DNA from: Taenia hydatigena
Taxonomy: Eukaryota > Platyhelminthes > Cestoda > Cyclophyllidea > Taeniidae
Assembly (NCBI GenBank): GCA_036345935.2
Contig: JADWOT020000006.1
Location: 21,716,967-21,780,966, forward strand
Direction of reading: 5' to 3'
Length of the DNA: 64,000 bases
Made by a program: the position numbers and the translations under genes
Shown: positions 38,254 through 50,194 of the stretch, one piece after another
Layout of the letters: every line of letters starts with the position of its first letter
Numbering within the stretch: the stretch's first letter is position 1
Notes under the pieces: generated by a model
The model's input: the letters and a program-made list of their open reading frames with translations, nothing else
Databases searched by the model: none
Told to the model about the DNA's origin: nothing

Positions 38254-39700
38254 TTAGCTTGCACGAGGCTCTCTCGAAGGCAAAAGATGGCAGAATGCTA
38301 GGGTAGAATATACATATTCGACGGATGGAGGGAAATAGGCTCCTGGCATGCTCCAGATGCCAGCCCACGCAGCTAGGGCAGTATGGCCACCTCTGTGACC
38401 TCGACCGGAACCGGTAGTTCCAACAAACAAAATACTACAACAGATATTTCAAAAAGGGTGAAGTTTACTTATTTTGTCTATAGATATTTTATTCAATAAA
38501 ATGCTATGCCCACCAAGATGAAGGAAAGCGCGATGCTCGGATAAGACGTGAAATACTGACCTAGAGGAAGGCTCGAGCCTAATTGTGTGGCTCGAAGACC
38601 AAGCCATCCGCTAGAGATACATTGATGTCGATGATGGGCCAATGGGGACTCGTCACCGAAACCAGGATTTTCAAATGTTGCTGTAGCATCTCGAGGCCTA
38701 TCTGAAGGCAAAAGTATGCATTACACATGCATGTATGCATCTTCAACGTACGGGAAGGAATTGAACTAGCATCATGACTCGAAGGGCTGACTCACTCGGT
38801 GAAGGTTCAAGGCAGCTCTTTTCCAAAACCGTGTTATATAGCCCCTCCTCTTTTGAGCGCATCTCCGGCGTTCTCCTTCATCAGTCTCCCGCGTTAGCCA
38901 CCGCAGCATAATCGGTGCTGTAATAAAAGCGCACGCACCGGTCGTGCCAATCATCGGAGCTCTATGCAACTGAGGAGATACTTGACGCAACGTCACCGAT
39001 TTCACCTGATAGTTCCCCTGTGCCAGAAGTTTTGTCTTTTATGAAATCAGGGATAGGGAATGAAAAATTAAGCTGCCATCACGCGCGTTCCAGCTATGCA
39101 AAAGGCCTAAAAGCTGATTTATGTAGACAATGACGGGATTTAACATAGTTTCATGGCAATAGTTCATCGCTTCTGCTCCTCTTTGCCACATTGTTTCTGC
39201 TTCAAAGTATTATAAGCATATGTCTACCTAATTTCGATCCATCCAATTGAGAGGTGGTGGAGGTAACGGGAATTCACGTTATCTACACCCCAATATGAGT
39301 ACGGTTGAAAATCGGCAACAAGCCCTAATTAAATGTCGCTGTCGTTGTTGTTGACATTCCTGCAGAACACAGAGCTGGGGTAGCTGCCGAAGGCAGACAT
39401 ATTTCTCAGCTTTTCTGCTATGGGTCGAGAGCGATGTTCCTATCCATTGCCTGCGCTCCATTTCCGCCCCGCTGGGGTCCATCATCTGGTAGTAAAAATA
39501 AGGATAATGGTTATTTAAAGTAGAGCTCGCCACTTACTGCACCAGCGTAGCGCTCCTGGGCTTCCTTGATGGCAAATGGAGGTATAACACCCGTTCGGAA
39601 CGTGTATTTAACAATAAAGCGTAGTGACTTTTACCGAAACGAAGAGTTAATCTACCAGTTATTGCAATCGCACCAGTTTGATGAAATTTTTGTGATTCTC
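38254..39700 (-). mobile_element. Miniature LTR retrotransposon, copy B (degenerate)
   Basis: Read on the minus strand, a decayed 5' LTR end lies at roughly 39544-39700, including the reverse complement of TAGCGCTCCTGGGCTTCC. It is followed by a CTGGTGCAGTAAGTGG stretch placed like the primer-binding site of copy A. An open stretch at 39533-39279 then contains STHSRKAEKYVCLRQLPQLC. A well-preserved 3' LTR occupies 38429-38254. The peptide shared with copy A, in the same position and orientation, shows that the internal part once encoded something conserved. No polymerase genes are seen. The upper boundary is approximate. Confidence 0.6.
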
Positions 39701-41292
39701 ATTGGCTCTAAAATGTGAAAATCAATTTGTGCCTGGAGAAATACCCAGCAAAAGGGTCCAGAAGACGAAGTGAGGCGTTATCTTTTTCTCCAATCCCCTC
39801 TCTAGCTCCTCACAGTTACATTCTGTGGTACAACTCTACTTATGCATTGTTTCTACGGTCATGTGGCATTATGAAAAGCTCTATCTCTCCACTGACATAT
39901 TCACCTGTTATTACTATCTTGGAGGAGGAAGGAGGAGTGGGGGGAATCGAGTTTTCAAGCTTATGCCGCGAATTTGCGCCTTGTTGTATCGTGTAGACAA
40001 ATCTTATCCATCCTTATTGTTTTGCCTTTTGATAGTTGACAATTCCTAACAACTCAGGCTCACTGTATTTCACTCCACAGAAATTGGACAGTCGTTTGGG
40101 TTAAATTGGTGCATTTGAAGCGTAGATTAAATATAATGTGCATAAACACTGATTTCGTACGTCTCCGCTCTTATCACCAAAAATTACTCTTGGCAAGCGT
40201 CAATTAAATTTTTAAAGTTGCCTTAAAACAACTTTATAATCAGCCAATAGGAACCGACTAGAACTTGTGGATGTTGCCATGACAACGGTTAAAGAAGTGG
40301 TTTTGATTATTTATAAAGAAACTTTCCAAACTAACTAACGCAATGAAATAGCTAATTTAAAAGTAACTTGCTGTTCTATGATGCGATATTTGGGGTGGAA
40401 CACCACCGCCAAAGTGTCGTGAGGTGTCTAACTACGACCAGTTTCGAATAATTTTTTCTTTACGCTAACCATTGTTGCAGAAAGGTATCCGAAGGTCGCA
40501 AATGATCCCAAAGCATGGATTTCAATGCACTTGATGGTCTCTTTGAGGCAAAGCTTAAAGCTAGGGGTGGAGTGCTGGGGTTGCTTGAGTCCTACTTCCT
40601 GGTGTATAATTTCTCAAGAGTGTGGGTCACGCTAATCACATCCGACCAACGGAACCTGCATGACATGATATCCCTATGGGATAAAATTGCCGATTTTTAT
40701 TTGGACGCAGCCCATAGCTTGTTACAGTTTACACGCGGACTCGTTGCAGCTGAAGCAAGGAGCATGGCCGTCATGCGTCCATCTATTTTGTACTTATCCA
40801 TCCGTCTCTGACACGGGCAATTCGACCAACCACCTAGAAACCACTTGTTTGCTCAGTCTCCCTTGGTTGTCCAGGCTCGCATTTAGAACACTTTAGATGA
40901 GTAAACACTTACTTTAAGGCCAACACCATCAATCCAGTTACGCGAAGCCCTTCGCTATCCACTTGATGTTGGGCTTACCAACACTCCCATCTCTCCCTGT
41001 GTCAGCGCTCATCTCCTTTCTAGTAGGTTGTCTCGATGGCGTGAAGATCGCTTCCAGCCCCTACTCTAGCCTGCAACAGCTTCCATCTCAGCTTATAGCA
41101 CACTCTAAGTGCATCTCCTTTCCGTACCACCTATTTATCATTCTTCTCTGCCCCTCTCTTCCCCACTCGTCCATGCCCAGATGAGAGGCAGTGAGTATAG
41201 GAAAACCTTTGCAATCTATTTGACAAATGACACTTGATGGATGATGTAAATCATTTGTAAAAAATCGGCGACAGCTCATCCCTAGAGTGATT
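39701..41292. other. Intergenic stretch with one unrecognised open frame
   Basis: A 98-codon frame starts at 40515 (+) with MDFNALDGLFEAKLKARGG. An acceptor-like TTGTTGCAG sits about 25 nt before it. I do not recognise the product and found no partner exons. The 3' UTR of the ferritin gene lies at the right edge. Confidence 0.3.
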
Positions 41293-43443
41293 TCAGTCAT
41301 GCATGGAGGGAGTATTAAGGAGTTCCTGGTCAATAAGATACTCTACAGCATCACTCTTGCCCTCCACTCGGGCGATTAGGGACCGCAGTTTGAAGATAGC
41401 TGTTGATTGTTCGTGTACGAAGTGATCCAAGCGGTCTTGAATCTAGACGATAGAAGTAAGAAACAACTCGGTAAAATTCAAAAACAACAAGTGGTTGCAA
41501 GAAATACGTCGGGGAAGGACGCACGTGATAATCGTTGAGGCCTTGTGCCCTCGTGTAGACCCCGTTCAAGTGTTGCAAGACCTCAATTTCCTTAGAGAGG
41601 ACCATTTGCAGTGCCGTTGCTGGGGTACGCCATGTGGTGGGAGTAGTGATTGGAATCTGAAGATAATGAATAAAAACGAGAAATTTGGCAAGGAAAGGTA
41701 AAATGAGCAGAAAAAAGGTGACAATCATTCGAAAGTGGAACAAGGAGGTGACTGCTGGAGCCAATTTACCTATTTTTAGCTACTGCGGCACGAATCAATC
41801 AAGTACATTTCATTCGTAGGTAGCTTACGGGTCTAAGCGCTTGGGACCCATTCATAAAAATCGGCCCCAATCCATCCATCCCTTTCAACATTACCTCAAT
41901 GTTCTTCAGTGTAACTGTGCCCATTCGCTTGTTCATTATCTCGATGAGTTCGTGCGCGTGATGGCGTTCCTCATCAGCCGCCTTGCGGAAGTATGCGGAG
42001 AATCCGAAGAGCGCCTTGTCGCTCCTTGCATAGTAGGCTGCCTACGGCGAAAAAAGATAGAAAAAGCAACTCTTGAAATTTAAATAAAACCCCAAACGGG
42101 AGCAGACCAAGCCCTATGCATGAGTTCTATAAGTATGAGCAATTTTTTGTTGCTAGAATACGCCTCCCCTAGGTGGCGACATCAACTGCCATTAATCTCA
42201 TTCTTTGTTGACACGCTGACGTCCGTTGCTAAGACATCCACATTTTTCACAAAATATAGCCACCAAGGCGTCCGTAAAGGACACATGTGAGAGGAGGAAA
42301 AAATGAACTGTCATGCCCATGAATATAAAGTACAATTGAGGCGCTCGAAGAACGCGCTTACGTCTTAATGCAGCGTGTGCCAACCCTACTGCACTTACCC
42401 TCAAACCCAGTGCTTAGTTTACACTGCTTTATCCGCCTAGAAACTGCTCGGGGCTATCTCATCATGTTTCAACTTCGCAGTCTCTAATCTGGGGCCGGAG
42501 GGTTTCAGGTGGACAATTTGGAGGGCCTCCAAATCTCTCCAGCAAATAATGATGCGCGCAGCGTTCGCATTTGCTTTTCATTAATTAAGAAGGGGATGGA
42601 AGTACCGCTGAAAGGGCAAATCAGTAGACTCACTAACTGCTCATAGAGATAGAATGCCTCGTATTCAAGATTTATTTGATCATTGAGGTCCTTCTGCATC
42701 TCCACTGCTAGCGCATAGGAGGCGGTGGAGGGTGACACTTCAGCCAAACTGACATTAATTACTAGGAGAAAAAAAATACCTTCTTACATCTTGATATGAT
42801 TCATTTCATCACCTCATGATGTGGTAGTTGGATGGGTGCGATCCACACCGCAGTGGAGCTACAAACACCTCGCCTGTTGTAGTCCACACTTTTGTGGTGC
42901 CGATGTAGATAAAACTTGGAAGCGGATGTTTACTTAATGCTACCGAACACAGACGACAGTGATCAGAAGTAAATAAAATGGTGCAAGAGAGGATCCCGAC
43001 GTTGCAGACCGCATTAATGGCTTTTTATTTGCAAAACGATTTTTCCTCTCTTTCGGCTTCTTTTTCCCCGCTTAACCACACTTTTACGAGTTCTCGTGGT
43101 CGGCATAGTTATTCAACATCGATCGATCACCTAGAAGGTCAATGAACCCTGGCTGATCGATGTGAAGGGCGTATCTACTTTGCGTTTTCAAACAAAATTA
43201 ATGGAGATTGCCTTAAAACACTGGAATTAAGCTAGCAACACTTAGCTCGCCGTCTTTAAACTCCTCTATAAAGCGTTGAAATAATTGCGTCGTGGGAATG
43301 AAAAGAAATCCAAAAAATAAAATGACTTGGCGTCCTCCTGACACTTATTGTGGTATTAAGATATCAATGAAGGAAGAGGGAAATAATACAAAAAGTTCAA
43401 ACTTACGGGCGAATAAAATAGCAACTTTGGTATAGGACTCCAT
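41293..43443 (-). CDS. Ferritin, H-type ferroxidase site, with N-terminal signal peptide
   Basis: Five exons, high to low, are 43443-43407, 42761-42634, 42041-41895, 41656-41525 and 41442-41293 (stop TGA). They join in phase to 197 residues. The ferritin fold is clear: QINLEYEAFYLYEQL, AYFRKAADEERHHAHELIEI, SKEIEVLQHL and HEQSTAIFKL. All six expected ferroxidase positions can be matched by alignment: Glu45, Tyr52, Glu80, His83, Glu127 and Gln160. Exon 1 is short and separated by a 645-bp intron. It was chosen because its phase 1 donor fits exactly and it gives MESYTKVAILFALINVSLA, a typical secretory signal sequence. The product would oxidise and store iron in the secretory pathway or outside the cell rather than in the cytosol. 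Without that exon no in-frame ATG precedes the fold. Confidence 0.9.
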
Positions 43444-45547
43444 TTGTCTGCAAACGAATTTGTTAATAAGCCGTACCCCAATGCCTTTTATATTCTCACG
43501 CCTGTGATGCAGTCGAATCGGATTGGTTTGTTTATTCTTGTTTTAAATTTTCATCGGCTTTGCGTACAGTTTGTGAACTTTCACAAAGGAAGTGATGTGA
43601 ATAAACAAAAGTTTGTTAATGGCACGCCACATGGTGGCGGCAATGAGACCTGGGAATTTTCAAGTAGGAGCCCTTTTTTTATAAGCGCATGGATGGATTG
43701 GAAAAGTGAAGAAGTTTCGCCATCACTGTGAGTGGTCAGGCTCCATTTTGTGGTAGCTAGGGTCGCTTCTCGACTCTTCCGCTTGGGAGATTGAGGAATA
43801 GGGCCAGCTCCGAGTGGGATCACGTGTTTCTAGCCTAGTGAGATTTAATGAAATTGAATGACTGTGCTGCCACACTTCGGCAGGCCTTAAGAGGGTAAAC
43901 TTAGTGCCCACCCCACAATCCTGAACAGGATCCGAGCTTTCGCATATAAACACAAACCTTGTAACCCATGTGTCATGAACTTATTGGTATGAGAGAAGAC
44001 CCAGTATCATCGCTGCTGCTCCAAAAATCTTGTGATAGCACACATTTAAATCCAATATGCTTACTAATAAAGTACTTCGGCCAATATGGGAAGTCGGCTG
44101 GTGACAGACGAAACATGGGGTAGGGAACGGGGGTTGCAAAGGGATAAGAAACGTCTTTTCTCCTACCTTTCTACCTTTCTTGACAGCTCCATTGGAGTCA
44201 AAATTTTACTCTAGCTGCGGCGTTGAAAAACAGATGCTAAAAGTCCTGCAGGTGAAAAATCTCATTTCTCAGGTAGGAGCGATTCTAGAGCTTAAAGTAA
44301 ATTTTCTTTTGCCTCTTTAAAATACCCATTTATGTTTCTTGTTCATTTTTAGCTGCTCTTAAGCCGAAATTAGATATGGAATGGATACGAAATAAGTGAA
44401 AGATGGATGGATTGACAGAGAGTATGGAGAATCTGTAATCGAAGGAGAGATGATGGCTGAATGGATGTATAAAGGATTTATTGCAGGTCGATGTTTGGAC
44501 GGATGGGAACTAGATAGGCTGTTGGAAATATGTGCCACTAATTGATAGATGGACCTTTTGAAGGATAGATAGATCTGGGACCGAGGAATGGCTCATGGAT
44601 AAGCAGATGCATGGCATTTTTAGTTAAATCCAGCAAAACTTCACAAATGTATTTCCGAATTTTTAAGGCGAACCGTTCAAATCGACGGTGTTTTCCTTTA
44701 CAGGTGACCAAAGAGCACTCATTTTTACAACCACAATGTGTAACACGTGAGCGTTAAAACTGACCGGACTATCACAAAGGTAGTTTGTTTGAACCATTTC
44801 CAGATCGTTACAATGAGTGCACGCATTCTTATTCCCAAATCGAATCGATGGTTGATTAGTCCAACCTCCAAGGCTACCTGTTTATAGAGCTCCGACTGCT
44901 TATTCACTTTATCGTGACCTGTCAAACACCAAAGCACCAGTCGCTGGGTGCCAGAACAGCCTTCATGATAAGCGTATGTAGATCTATGACCCTCGCGTCG
45001 CTGACAGTTCCAACTTTTAGACACGAGAAAAATCAAGATGGACAGAGGGGACCGCGGTGATAAAAAATCGTCTGGTGGAATCAAGGCCGTTAACAAATAG
45101 AGATTTTCTACATAATAGTAATAATCGAATAACTAGGCAGTGTGATCTAATCTAGAGCTGGTGTATACAGAATACCATAACAATGTTGCTCACCCAAAGA
45201 GCACATCTTGCCGACGCTACGAAAATTTGTTATAAATACGCAAAAAAAATGACGTGAAATGTTGCATTATTGCAAAGATGCGAATCAAGACTTCGCAAGG
45301 ACTGTTGTGACACCAGGTAAATATATAAATAGGTGCGAAATTTCGCCTAAAATATGCCTGAAATTGGTGCCTCGACGCACAGAAGTAGTTTTCATTACAA
45401 TGGCAAACAGATTTGCCATGCGAGTTCCGATATTTAAACTAATATTATCCAGCAACTTGTTTTTGTTTTTTAGGTAGCTCAAGATTCCTAAGCTAATATA
45501 GTAACACCGCATTTAACCTCTACTGATCAAGGTATGCTTATTGTAAT
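43444..45547. other. Intergenic stretch; degenerate GATG/GATA repeats at 44397-44620
   Basis: No gene was recognised. From about 44397 to 44620 the plus strand is rich in irregular ATGGATGG and GATAGATAG words, an old simple repeat. Open frames at 43444-43731 and 44725-45096 have no family resemblance. Confidence 0.4.
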
Positions 45548-45599
45548 TGTAGCGTTCCGAGGCTCCCTCGAAGACAAAAGAAGGCAGAATACTAGGGTC

Positions 45600-45654
<55 letters not shown>

Positions 45655-45747
45655 TAATGACCAGGGAGAAATAGGCTGCCGGCATGTGCCGGAGGCCAGC
45701 CTACGCAGCTAGGACAATATGGCCGAGAGCGGTGGTTTAAACAAACA
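45548..45747 (-). mobile_element. Solo LTR of the miniature element, with (AT)n expansion
   Basis: The sequence starts with TGTAGCGTTCCGAGGCTCCC and ends AAACAAACA, the reverse complement of the TGTTTG...GCTACA LTR seen at 12004-12190. The internal AATATATATATT of other copies has grown to about 25 AT units at 45602-45651. No second LTR or internal part lies nearby and I see no clear target-site duplication. Confidence 0.7.
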
Positions 45748-46075
45748 AGGTTTTGCAGTCATGAGCATGGGATTTGCCAACGTCAATCTAATTTAATTTT
45801 GTGACAGCTGATTGTTTTCCATAGTAGAAACAGAAACTGCTCAGTCGATTTTATACACTAAGTTCCGCCATCCATTTTTTCGTGCTACAGCAGTACATGA
45901 GCTAAAACTGTGGAAAAATATCGAGTTACGGAAGTGATAGTTCCGTTAGCAGCCACTGCATTAAAAACATTACTAAATGTTAATATTAGGTAGGCGGTTC
46001 GTTTTTAAAAATTGATGACCTCGACAAATTAGCGCGTCTTGCGGACTGGCGTAGCGGTTACCACCATCTTTTACG
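45748..46075. other. Upstream region of the CIA30-domain gene
   Basis: No gene was recognised. A TGGCGTAGCGGTTA word at about 46050 resembles a tRNA A-box but has no partner B-box nearby. Confidence 0.3.
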
Positions 46076-46948
46076 ATGCTAGCTTTCCAATTTGTCAAAA
46101 CTTTCTTTATGCTCAGTATTACATGCAGCGATATGGAGAAAGAATGTCCACTGTTTGACTTTGAAAATTATAAGCCCATCGATTATATACTATGGAAACC
46201 CTTAACCGATGAAGTTCGCGGTGGTAAATCCTCAGCAAGTATTTCAAACATCACCGTTGATGTAGGCTCATTTATTTGATTCCTACAGTATAGGGTCTGA
46301 ACATGGCATCTTTTGAGTACAATTTGGTGCCTCTACCGAGTGGTGCCTGCTTTGCCGGTGTTAATTATTTGGGCACCTTCAATGCATCATCTTATGACGG
46401 AGTTAAAATAAAACTTAGGAAAACTGGCAAGAACGAGTGGTTTAAGGTTATTTTTAGGCAGAAACATTCCTATGAATACCTCTTTAAGGTAAGCACTGCA
46501 TGCTTAGTCCTTTGTATTGCTCATTTTGCTCATGATTCCTTCCTTGTTGTTCATTTTGTTGCATCATGTGTTGTTGTGCGTAGATTTGCAGTTGCCGTAC
46601 TAGTAATGAGAAATGCAATATTTGATAGGCTTTTTTGGTTAATTATATGCTGCGGTAGAATGCAGTTTCCTAACCAGATTACACTCGGTCATCCTTTCTT
46701 TATTAAAGTTACTTAAAATGATTGCTCCTTTTTACACGTAATAGGCTCCTGATGATTTCCAGGAACTAACGTTTCCATTTGCCGAATTTCGTATTTATCA
46801 TTGGGGCAAGCGGGTCAACCTAAGTCGTCCTCTAGACCCCGGCGATCTCCATTTTGGACTGCAAGCATTTGGTGGTGTGTACGAAAAATTTAAACAAAGC
46901 GGCAATGGTTCTCTTCAAATACAGTGGGTAAAAGCGTACAAGGACTAA
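46076..46948 (+). CDS. CIA30-domain protein with signal peptide (NDUFAF1 family domain)
   Basis: Three exons, 46076-46261, 46294-46488 and 46745-46948 (stop TAA), join in phase to 194 residues. The CIA30 pattern runs through the whole protein: LTDEVRGGKSSASIS, GACFAGVNYLGTFNASSYDG, VKIKLRKTGKNEWFKVIF, SYEYLFKAP, ELTFPFAEFR and a late DLHFGLQAFGG...LQIQWVKAY. NDUFAF1 carries this galactose-binding-like domain behind a mitochondrial presequence. Here the N-terminus (MLAFQFVKTFFMLSITCSDM) instead looks like a secretory signal. Four N-glycosylation sequons are present at Asn58, Asn92, Asn152 and Asn181. The first intron is only 32 nt. It may be a secreted or ER paralogue rather than the mitochondrial factor itself. 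Confidence 0.83.
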
Positions 46949-47223
46949 GCAAAGGGACACTTCCTCCTTTGTTCCTGCTTTCATTCCCTTTTCCTTGCTT
47001 CGGTAAAAATAATTTCCCGGTTTCACAACTGTACACTATGTTCACATTCTAATGTGCAGTTCTTTCAATAGACCAGCAAAAATACAGCATGCTTAACTTC
47101 TTGTCATATGGTGAGGTAAAGCATCCATATTTAAAGGCTTTGATGATTCTTCATTGTTAGAGCCCATTTAAACAGTGAGTCTATTTTAATTGTACTGATT
47201 TTCTTTTCGAACTCATTTATCAA

Positions 47224-47229
47224 AATAAA
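47224..47229 (+). terminator. Possible poly(A) signal AATAAA downstream of the CIA30-domain gene
   Basis: The hexamer lies about 275 nt after the stop and no earlier canonical signal was noticed. Confidence 0.35.
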
Positions 47230-47379
47230 TGTGGGTTGGTGCGAAGTACACAAACATGCGGGCTTTCCCAGGTCACTTTACATTTGGTCAATCAGATTTA
47301 GCGCTATTTTGCCAGCAATCTGCTAAGACTTGCAAGAAGGTTAGTGCATGGGCCACGACCATAAAAGTGGGGGCAAATC

Positions 47380-47935
47380 CGCCAATCTTAGTGATTGCAG
47401 GATTTGAGGTGGCTTTGCCGGTATTTGTGATATCAATGTTCGAGGTAGCACGTTTTGAAGTGGTCGTTTCGGAAGTCGAGGTTATTTCACTGGTCGAGAC
47501 AGACCTGCAAGACGTTGTGTTGATTGCAGTGGTTGCAACAGAATCCTTCAAAGTGAGTATTTTGAGGATAGAAGCAGATTTTCGGGCAAAATCTCTTAAA
47601 TTGTTAATTTGAGGAGTGGAAACCATCCCTGTTATCATAATGACCACAAGAATCGAGGTATATATTTTATTTGTAATGGTAGCATGATTTAAAGTGAATG
47701 TCCTTGTCGTGAGCTCTACAGGTCTCAAGGGACAGTTTTGTTTATTGTAATTGCAGGAAACAACATACAACCTCTTGGCGTAGTCATTGCAGGAGTCGAG
47801 GCAAATCCTCTTAATGAGGCGATTACTGGAGATGGGGCTGATCCCCTCCTTGTAGTAATTACAGAAGTCAAGGTGGGTCTAGTAGTGGTTGTAATTATGG
47901 AGATAATTTTAGATGTCCCGGTGACAGCAGGTGCT
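47380..47935. repeat. Degenerate 36-bp minisatellite
   Basis: Units of about 36 bp recur with the core ATTGCAGGAGTCGAGG and variants, in two blocks at about 47380-47540 and 47740-47935. Because 36 is divisible by three, long open frames appear on both strands: a 12-residue periodic V-V-I-x-G-x-E-V pattern on plus and a Ser/Thr-rich one on minus. I interpret these frames as by-products of the repeat rather than genes. Confidence 0.6.
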
Positions 47936-47953
47936 CCCTTCCCTTCTATCTAG

Positions 47954-50194
47954 AACAAGCCGTTCTCTCAATGGAATTTCTTGAGTAACTGCACGTCACA
48001 TAACTTCTGACTTCCTTACTAGCTACGCTTGTTTAACAGTCGGTTGTCGATTTAATGGCAGCAAAAATGAGGCTCCATTCTAGGTTTAATAGTCAAAACG
48101 AGTAGGAGAGACCAACCTCTTTCTAAGTGGTTTTGAAATTTGCAATGCGCAAATTGTTGCGTTCGAAATCCACCAAAATGTCTAACATTCTAAAATGGAA
48201 AGCTTTGATTTTGTTTGGGAGAAGGCAGGAAAGAGACTTTGGGAGGGAAGTTTACCATCCCGTTCGATAGTAAAGCTGGTAAGGGGGCCGACTGGTCTCT
48301 GTCGTGATCAAGTTTCACGTTCTGGGAAACAGTGAAACCCATACAATCCTGAACGAATACATCCGTCATCATTGTTAAGAGAGCAATAATGACTCATGTA
48401 TCCGTGTGTTTCCATGTGAAAAGAATGGACTCGAACTGATAAACGAACGCAAGATACGATTTGCACAAAGTAGACTAAGAATAATTAAAAAGTAGAAATG
48501 TCTTGGGTTTAAAACAAAAAATACCAATTGCTTTCCTAATGGACTAAAACTACTGGGTAACACCAGTCGACATACTGCGACTCCATGCGTAGCAAGTGGA
48601 CTCCAAAAGTGAGGTTGACCATCCCTCTACGTCAAAGCCTCCAAATCAGCGAAAATCTCTTTTACTCCCTCGGGATCGTGATACGATAAGTTTAAGCGCC
48701 ACCTTCAAGCCTGACCAAAGGTCCTCTCAAATTCCGACCAAATGTTATTTGCTAAGGAGAGTGGGAGTGGGGCACTTGCCCCAAACTAATGCCTCCTTTG
48801 ATCGAATTACTCAATTGAACAACTGCATGGAGATACTTTCCTCTACCACACCATCGTGTGCATTGGATCACATTTCAGCAGCTTTGGGATCGGGGTGAAA
48901 AACCAAATTTTTGCTTAGCTGTCAACAAATAGGACAATTTGCTTGGTCATTCAGCAAATTTGGGTCAATCCCAAATGGTGGGTAAGTGGTGACCTTTGAA
49001 GAGGAAAAAAGCACGCACTTCCCCTTTTCTTGGAGTGACAGTTAAAAGGGGAATTTAACTCACTTCACTCAAACAAAACGAGCTAACTGACGCATATGAT
49101 TAATTTATTTTTAGCCCTCAAGATTTTTAATTTATCTGAAGGCATATAAAACGTTGACTAACTGATTAGTTGTGTTGGCTCCTAAGGAGAAGCTGCCAAA
49201 GTCGATATTCTTTTCCTGTTGATACAAGAGACGAAGGGGTCCATTAATGATCATTAAATGTCTACAAGCGAAAAATAGCTTTTCTGGTTTTTAGCAAAGG
49301 TTGCACAGGCAGCACAAAATCGTGGATAAAACTTTTTGTTCCACCAGAATCCTTCTTACCTAGTGGGCTTGTGTTTACATGATACAGCACCTATTCTCAT
49401 GTACTTCACATTTTATAATCGTGGACAAAATCACCGATGGACGTCACATTAAACCGGAACACGTGCCTTATAAAAAACATGAAGTAAACATTGTAGTGTT
49501 GCTTTCTGCGTGGTTCCAACAAAGGTCGAGATTGATACATTTTTCGGCACCACTGGCTCTCCCGTCCGTCAGCTAATAACCCATCTAAGCTCATGATATT
49601 TATGCTAATATTGACAATACTAATGACTCGGAAAGAGTACTTTGAAGGCCTGGATCGTGGACTCTTAAAACATTTTTGGGGACAATGTGGGCACAATTTC
49701 GGTAGTGGTTATGATTCGGCAGGCACTTTGACTGCCACATGATCCGCGTCACCGTGGTGAAGCCTATTTAGTGTATTAACGGTATTGTAGGGTACACAAG
49801 TGTGTGTTGGAATATGCGCACACAGCTTTTCCAGAAGGCTGTACTTTCGACCTGCTATAGTCTATAAATCACGCTGATTACCCACCTTTCCCCCGCGATC
49901 TATTGTACCTTAGTAAGTAGTATGTTTGCCCACTGTACCTGGCCCATTGCTGCCTCAGCAGCGACGTGTAACACCACAGGTAGCATCGATGATCCACTGT
50001 GGCTTTGGCAAATTGCTTGGACCGACTTTACGAAGATAATTAATTATGGTTAAATAAAATGCACTCGAAAACTTACTATAAACATGCGTAAAATTAGTTT
50101 GTTTGCTAAAAAGGAGAACAAAGGCTTCGTTTTCATTGAGGACTGATATAAATAAAGTAGTGCTTGCTTCTTTGTGCTAGACAACTTAATATTT
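47954..50194. other. Intergenic stretch, nothing recognised
   Basis: Only short unconnected open frames are present. None shows family resemblance or credible splice borders. Confidence 0.4.

Noticed and set aside
40515..40811. 98-codon plus-strand open frame after an acceptor-like site
   Set aside because: The product is not recognised and there are no partner exons; kept only as a note under the intergenic stretch.
43715..43745. Possible iron-responsive element (CAGTGA on the minus strand) upstream of the ferritin gene
   Set aside because: The flanking five bases cannot form the required stem and no bulged C is placed correctly.
44160..44275. Exon-like segment between TTCTTGACAG and CAG/GTGAAA
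   Set aside because: It is isolated, with no phase-compatible neighbours and no recognisable product.
46040..46075. tRNA-like A-box (TGGCGTAGCGGTTA)
   Set aside because: No B-box or cloverleaf partner is found within tRNA distance, and the sequence runs into the CIA30 start codon.
47288..47770. 160-codon minus-strand Ser/Thr-rich frame resembling a mucin
   Set aside because: It is explained by the 36-bp minisatellite, which leaves both strands open; there is no signal peptide at its start.
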